DNA of 64,000 nt from Rhodosorus marinus. Its lineage: Eukaryota; Rhodophyta; Stylonematophyceae; Stylonematales; Stylonemataceae. Each line of letters opens with the position of its first letter. Within the stretch, counting starts at the first letter, position 1. The notes below the pieces were generated by a model that had not been told where the DNA came from, ran no database searches, and worked only from the letters and a program-made list of their open reading frames with translations. The position numbers and the translations under genes are program-made. The DNA is taken from assembly GCA_029953675.1 (NCBI GenBank), contig JAMWBK010000010.1:434001-498000 (forward strand), in the 5' to 3' direction. Below are positions 60,401 through 64,000 of the stretch, one piece after another.

Positions 60401-62199
60401 GTTGTTGGTCCACGAGAGTCAGATACTGGCTGGTGCAAACCGGCCGCTCTGGTGGCTCTCATGGAGCGTTCCCGTCGAGAAGACTTTGACTCCTCCGATG
60501 CTGCCTGATCTCCCCTTTGTGCGATGTCAACCCCTGTTCCACCAGGTACTAGCCCGACGGAAGGGTGGTCTTCTCGCACTGACGTGGCCAGATTGGTTTG
60601 GGAGTTGATCCCGCCCTCCGTTGCTGATCCCGTCTGCCCCGGTTCGGTTGGAGTGATATGTCCTGGCTGCATGGCTGGTTGCTCATTCATCCCGCCGGAA
60701 GAGTCCGTTTGCCCGATAGTCGCTGAGGTTCTAGCCCCATGCTGTTCTTCCGCACCTCCAACATTGGTAGTGGTACCCTCCTGGATCGACATCTCAGCAG
60801 GCCCCGCTGAATAAGTCCCGGAGATGGTCATTGAGGAGGCTGGGCCATGATCAGCAAGCGACGACAACGGAGGTAGCGAAGAGCTGGCACTCTGAGCTGG
60901 ATCAACAGCTGCAGCCTCGCCTGTCAATTGCAACATAGCCTCAGGCAAGTTCAATGTCTGCGTCGTTCCAGGCGGTTCTGACTGCTCAGGAGGCGCTCTG
61001 TGAACCTTTGTCAGGTATGAGAGCTGATCTCGTACGGTTAGTATTTTTGCAATCTTCAGCATACCAGCACCTCCTCGGGTCGCTGGCGGGCTGAAATGAT
61101 GGAAAGCCGAGTACGTTGACCGCCCTGAATTCAGAGTTGAACTAGGCCATTTTTCTAAGCACATCATCATCGTATCGTAGACCATAGGCAGTTGATCCCC
61201 AAAGTTGATTTTTATGAAGTTGTCAACCTTTTTAGCTGTCACGCGTCGGCTCAAGTGAACGACTCGGTAGGTGGTGTGGTCGACAAAAGCGGTCTTCAAG
61301 GTCTTGACCGGTATTCCCATGATTTCAATGAACACGACCTCACCGACGGCCCTCACGCTCGGATCCACTTTGAACTGATTGCATTCATCAAGCGCTTGCT
61401 GCCTTGCACCCGGGGTCATGACATGGAACAAGCGTACACCCTCCGCCAGGTTTAATGCAGAATACCAATCGTATCCTCTTGTCCTCGCGACAGCGGCTGC
61501 CCATAGCAACAGAACGGGCGCTTGTTCTACACAAACCTGAAGTTTCCAGAGCTCTCGGTCTGGCTTCCTCTCGCGGCCGGGTTCGAGGGACAATATTCTT
61601 TGGTAGGCTTGCAACTGCTTCAACTCCTCCGCATTTAGTTCCGGTTTCGGGTTTTCAGTGGGGCTTTCTGCCGCACCTGGTTCTGTCTTTGCCGTGCCCA
61701 GTCGGGCGTCATACGATAACGGCTGTACCGCTGACATCATCTCTGCTTTGGGCACATGTGTCTCATTTGAGTTTGGGGCTTCGGCCTCTGTTGCTCCCCC
61801 AGCACCACTCAATCTTCGCTCTGGTGCTGGTGGCTCAGCATGGTTTGCATCGGTTTTGTGCTGGTTCGGCTCTCCGCCGGGTTCGGTTGCTTGGGTCATT
61901 GTGCCCAGGAGCTTGTCCATTGTCCGAGTTGCGGCCCCGTCCGCTTCTTGAATATGCTCTTGAATTTCCTCGCTATGTGAGAGCATTCCTGATCCGGACG
62001 CGGGCCCAGGATCGTCCGCTAGTGGAGCCGACCGCTCTCCAGGATCGGCGGGGGTTGAAGGTTGCAACTCCGACGATTCCTGTGCCACATCTCGCACATC
62101 CTCACCAACCGAAGCTGAACGCAAATTTTCATCTATTTCACCTTCTTCACCCTCCGCATGAGACTCCGCGTCGTCGAGATTGTTCCTCAGATCGTCCAT
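57412..62199 (-). CDS. Giant protein with three LLWGAxVA-type domains
   Basis: Intronless, about 1595 residues from the ATG at 62199. Three related domains of about 170 residues lie at roughly 217-392, 1066-1240 and 1300-1475. Each begins with a hydrophobic helix of one pattern (APVLLLWAAAVARTRGYDW, SAVLILWGAAVAMERGFDW, LAMTVLWGAVVAKKMGFDW). A short variable loop follows, then a V(V/L)G(A/V)R- or IMGIPVKT-like strand, a segment with FGD(Q/N)LPxV(Y/F), and SxYxA(Y/F)xxF. I recall bacterial proteins with RAAVLTLWAAVVAERLGFD-like cores, but their function is unknown. Residues 1-215 and 393-1065 are acidic or Ser/Gly/Glu-rich and disordered. The tail has repeated SAGGW(R/E)SE and ends in a basic RKRPR, possibly a nuclear signal. 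Function unknown. No stop interrupts 4.8 kb. Confidence 0.85.
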   Translation of the reverse strand: MDDLRNNLDDAESHAEGEEGEIDENLRSASVGEDVRDVAQESSELQPSTPADPGERSAPLADDPGPASGSGMLSHSEEIQEHIQEADGAATRTMDKLLGTMTQATEPGGEPNQHKTDANHAEPPAPERRLSGAGGATEAEAPNSNETHVPKAEMMSAVQPLSYDARLGTAKTEPGAAESPTENPKPELNAEELKQLQAYQRILSLEPGRERKPDRELWKLQVCVEQAPVLLLWAAAVARTRGYDWYSALNLAEGVRLFHVMTPGARQQALDECNQFKVDPSVRAVGEVVFIEIMGIPVKTLKTAFVDHTTYRVVHLSRRVTAKKVDNFIKINFGDQLPMVYDTMMMCLEKWPSSTLNSGRSTYSAFHHFSPPATRGGAGMLKIAKILTVRDQLSYLTKVHRAPPEQSEPPGTTQTLNLPEAMLQLTGEAAAVDPAQSASSSLPPLSSLADHGPASSMTISGTYSAGPAEMSIQEGTTTNVGGAEEQHGARTSATIGQTDSSGGMNEQPAMQPGHITPTEPGQTGSATEGGINSQTNLATSVREDHPSVGLVPGGTGVDIAQRGDQAASEESKSSRRERSMRATRAAGLHQPVSDSRGPTTSKGLTSIGQGRSQTVPSFSTVHGLQESREPTASAGSRGRTDGQMGLQPMLDQQVSPEQPRDDLRPSSETKAEDTLATREELGKSPEGKSAEEPAREESKIELPTTERVEARQEPPDAPTIAQDSGRVEAGVESRSNSPEKRRRTPPLDGGSARRGAEMQGAPFEHKGGEREQAEVKREPLTRLSDGDVEVRQRQQNTPRGSGRASNAGSSLTLAVEDKTGGAESSGASGPLLFSEGGMRISRRSRPAAARGEPKGSLNLKIENDLASSSIPKKPVENISGASHKDESGRNSKETGLGKGTSANNSRGSNPEISDEAKRAVRVMHARGPVSPARLSGAPTATEASRTASKIQQIAQDSSAELSHKETENKSRSLSPSRLSSKANSVETAPGRVQMRKLPESPLSDGRTVALRRQAVSDSEGVGVAERLSSVVWKENSSNPARKPRRGMDHIDVQLPREPGQRKLYKSDVVNLKVQAKRSAVLILWGAAVAMERGFDWNSSLSLALAAGYFHGQTLIATSLANPFSVLSDPDKQERDGEAGLGYKEVHIVGARIKARTFLTQDANNYKNLRAIDLETDDVLPAVAYKILLEAFGKDLSTTYSAMRMLASAMPESLLEDEKSTYDAYLLFRPDVASESVREGFAPWLRSEYLARLRDHFLDGGRSTEGIDFPSTRPGFPPLAGYEVAEEEQGLFESPTIRLVSTAVLKLNVRASRLAMTVLWGAVVAKKMGFDWTSSMSLGFGCATWLGLEKRSGRFKPKKAKKEGYTFSVLELLGVRILTLMLDGEGKKGFAVFSEGSIISARYVKVYLTNHFGDNLPYVFNAMHQLAASMPMKAIKSGEAAYYAYILFCREGLEPQDNSRGQIVPSTINLEVMDDLRKAYEAGIDRPYLRMRSHEATESSAGSLRKRGFDSEESNSSRILERRSSDISGAVSMTGSVGGEESAGGIDTGRHSAGGWRSEQSEIDSPGRRSAGGWESEGNDRPDRREGRYRKRPRIT

Positions 62200-63119
62200 C
62201 TCCGCAGTCTCCTCATCTCTCACACTTCATCTTCTCAAAACACCACGTCTGCTCCCACCAAGTCTCATTGAATACAACCTTCCGCTTTCAACACAGTTCA
62301 GATCAGGGTTTTCGAAAAAACTACCCACAGCTAGAGAGGCGTCCACAAACCAAAGAAAGAGAAGGCTATCCCGCCCTTTCAATCTTGAGACCATTCACTT
62401 GTCCATTCCAACCTCTGCAGACATTCTGCAAAGGGCAAAAAACCCATACTATCTCCTCAAAAACCTCTGAAATCCTCCTCTTCAGGCGCTTCAATTTGGA
62501 TACTCAGCCTTTCCAATTCTCGTCGTTCTCATCTCATCCTAAAAGCCTTCCAACCCTAGCTAGTTCACGTTTCCATTCAAGCCTCTATGGACTCTTCAGC
62601 CAAGTGAGAAACCACGACGTCTCCCCAAAAGACAATGTGAAATTTCGTCCTCTTCAGGCTCTTCAATTTGGATACTCTGCTTTTCCAATTCTCGTCGATG
62701 TCATTCAATCCCAAGCCCTTCCAACTTGAGATATTATCACATTTCTTTTCCACCCTCTATGGACTCTTCATCTTAGTGAGAAACAATGGCGTCTCCCCAA
62801 AAGACCTTCTGATCATCTGCAGTCACAACTCTTGGGCCTCTTGTCGTTGTCATCTTGAAACGGTTAAGGTATCGTCTTCCAGAAAGGACCTCACGCCTGT
62901 TATCTACCTTTCTTGAGTTGAAAGCGCTACTCTTACAACTGAAGTCTACAGGGTGCTGGTCCGTCTCATCAACAATGTAACGAATCTCTTGCTGAGTTGA
63001 AAGCGCTACTCTTACAACTAAACTCTGGCAGGGTGCTTGTCTGTCTTATCAACAAGCTACCACGAAGCTCTTCCTGAGTTCAAAACCCCTACTTTTACAG
63101 TCAATCTCTCTGCAGGGTG
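62200..63119. other. Intergenic region made largely of tandem repeats
   Basis: 5' flank of the giant gene followed by two tandem arrays (62473-62805 and 62914-63125). No gene recognised. Confidence 0.5.
62473..62805 (+). repeat. Tandem repeat, about 168-bp period, two copies
   Basis: Both copies run CCTCTTCAGGC, CTTCAATTTGGATACTC, TTTCCAATTCTCGTCG, CCTCTATGGACTCTTCA and GTCTCCCCAAAAGAC in order. They lie upstream of the giant gene, within 600 bp of its start. Confidence 0.8.
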
Positions 63120-63125
63120 CTAGTC
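62914..63125 (+). repeat. Tandem repeat, about 78-bp period, three copies
   Basis: Each copy has GAGTTGAAAGCGCTACTCTT (third copy diverged), ACAACT or ACAGTC, GCAGGGTGCT and CAACAATGTAACGAA or CAACAAGCTACCACG. The last copy overlaps the 3' end of the next gene. Confidence 0.75.
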
Positions 63126-64000
63126 CTCAACAATGTAACGAAGCTTTCTTGAAAACGGAATGATAAGAGGTCTTCTTGACAACTCTGGGGCATAGTAAAC
63201 ATCCGCAAGGCTCATTCCGAAGTCTCCCGCATAGACAGTCGCCAGCAGCTCTTGCCCGGGGTAGAGGAGGCTCACTAGTGATTTCGTCTCAAGCGTATTC
63301 AACACGAAGACCAAATTGTTCCTTGAACAGAGCCACAGTGCGTTTCGAAGAGGATGGAATCTAGTCTTGCTTTGCTCCTGACAGAATCCCAGGTTGAAGG
63401 GAAATTTCTTATTGTCAAAGGCTGGATACTCACAACTGCCAGAGGAAGAAGACGTTCAGCGAGAGGGCGCGTCGACAGCGGGTCCCGTAAGGTTCCTTAC
63501 CTATGGAACAGTATACCCGGACCATGCTCTGCTGATGAGAATGCATGTCCATGATGTAGATCGTATCTGTCAAGTGTGCAAGGCCTGCCTGTGTTCACGA
63601 CAGCCTTTTGAACTGCTTTAAACAGAGCTTTGATATGGGCATTGGTGTCACTACTCTCGAAGCTGAACACGTTTTCCTCGCGTGGAAGTGGTCGGCATTT
63701 TCCAAACTGACGCGAGCTAGAAGGCGACTTTTGGGAACGAGAAAAGCGTTCTCGCCTCATCAGATCTTGCAGGTTTCCTGAATAAGAACTACGCTAGCTT
63801 ACCAGAACAGCCTTTGAATCGAACCGAAGCCAGTCCGCTAGGAACGTTGTGTCCCAGCTGGGAATTCCCTTCTGGATCTGTACACACGAAGCGAATCCGT
63901 CGAAGCTCCGTTCACTGTAATTTGGGTGCTCTTCGGCTGCCTTCATCACTCGCGCAGCGACTCGAGCTCGAGCTGCTGAGTTGTCATGTTCCGACTCGTA
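63120..64000 (-). CDS. Unidentified multi-exon protein, 5' part beyond the window
   Basis: Exons on the minus strand: 64000-63803 (enters from the right edge), 63706-63501 and 63360-63120, joined in frame by introns of 96 and 140 nt. The visible C-terminal 214 residues read as a well-ordered globular protein. Segments include ARARVAARVMKAAEEHPNYS, KGIPSWDTTFLADWLRFD, ALFKAVQKAVVNTGRPC, DRYDLHHGHAFSSAEHGPG, NNLVFVLNTLETKSLVSLLY, and SLADVYYAPELSRRPLI near the end. I do not recognise the family. The His-rich DLHHGHAF and the APELSRRPL motif are distinctive and should be enough to identify it by search. No signal or membrane segment is seen in this part. It could be any length upstream. Confidence 0.55.

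Noticed and set aside
61455-62729. Plus-strand open frame of 424 codons
   Set aside because: It is antisense to the giant gene and to its upstream repeats and has no recognisable domain.

Overview
This is a piece of nuclear DNA from a photosynthetic eukaryote, most likely an alga. Many genes are split by short GT-AG introns (usually about 65 to 180 nt, a few apparently 43 to 46 nt). Products include spliceosomal, Mediator, tail-anchored-insertion and complex I proteins. Others imply a plastid: heme oxygenase, cytochrome c6 with a lumen signal, a PHT4-like anion transporter and a DUF2358 protein. Cytochrome c6 and heme oxygenase are often plastid-encoded in red algae, so their nuclear position here is informative, but I cannot name the lineage from sequence alone. 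Base composition is mixed, with AT-rich spacers, many homopolymer runs and microsatellites, and no prokaryotic-style operons.

Layout. 0-4.2 kb: end of a peroxiredoxin-like 2 gene, a tandem-ubiquitin-like/BAG-like protein and a PHT4-type transporter. 4.2-17 kb: gene-poor, AT-rich, with one C2H2 zinc-finger gene and dispersed repeats. 17-26 kb: a DUF2358 plastid protein, a probable hidden multi-exon gene, a type I H+-pyrophosphatase of unusual length, and heme oxygenase. 27.9-28.7 kb: a U1 snRNA sequence directly joined to the 3' end of a LINE-like element. 29.2-32.3 kb: the PRP43/DHX15 helicase. 33-36 kb: poorly explained DNA with retroelement traces. 36.5-38 kb: a three-exon NDUFS5-like complex I gene and cytochrome c6. 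40.8-57 kb: a gene-dense block with an F-box protein, a 13-exon oxysterol-binding-related protein, a second LINE copy with target-site duplications, GET1/WRB, a transcriptional cyclin, METTL25, an alkenal/prostaglandin reductase and MED8. 57.4-62.2 kb: one very long intronless gene for a protein with three copies of an LLWGAxVA-type domain. 62.4-64 kb: tandem repeats and an unrecognised three-exon gene running off the window.

No genes here form an obvious pathway cluster; they are housekeeping and plastid functions typical of a eukaryotic chromosome. The most notable items are the U1-LINE junction, which looks like a template-switch chimeric retrocopy (or a real U1 gene hit by a LINE), and the triple-domain giant protein. 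Exon joins were worked out by hand from reading-frame continuity and splice consensus, so individual junctions may be off, although nearly all complete models keep frame throughout.
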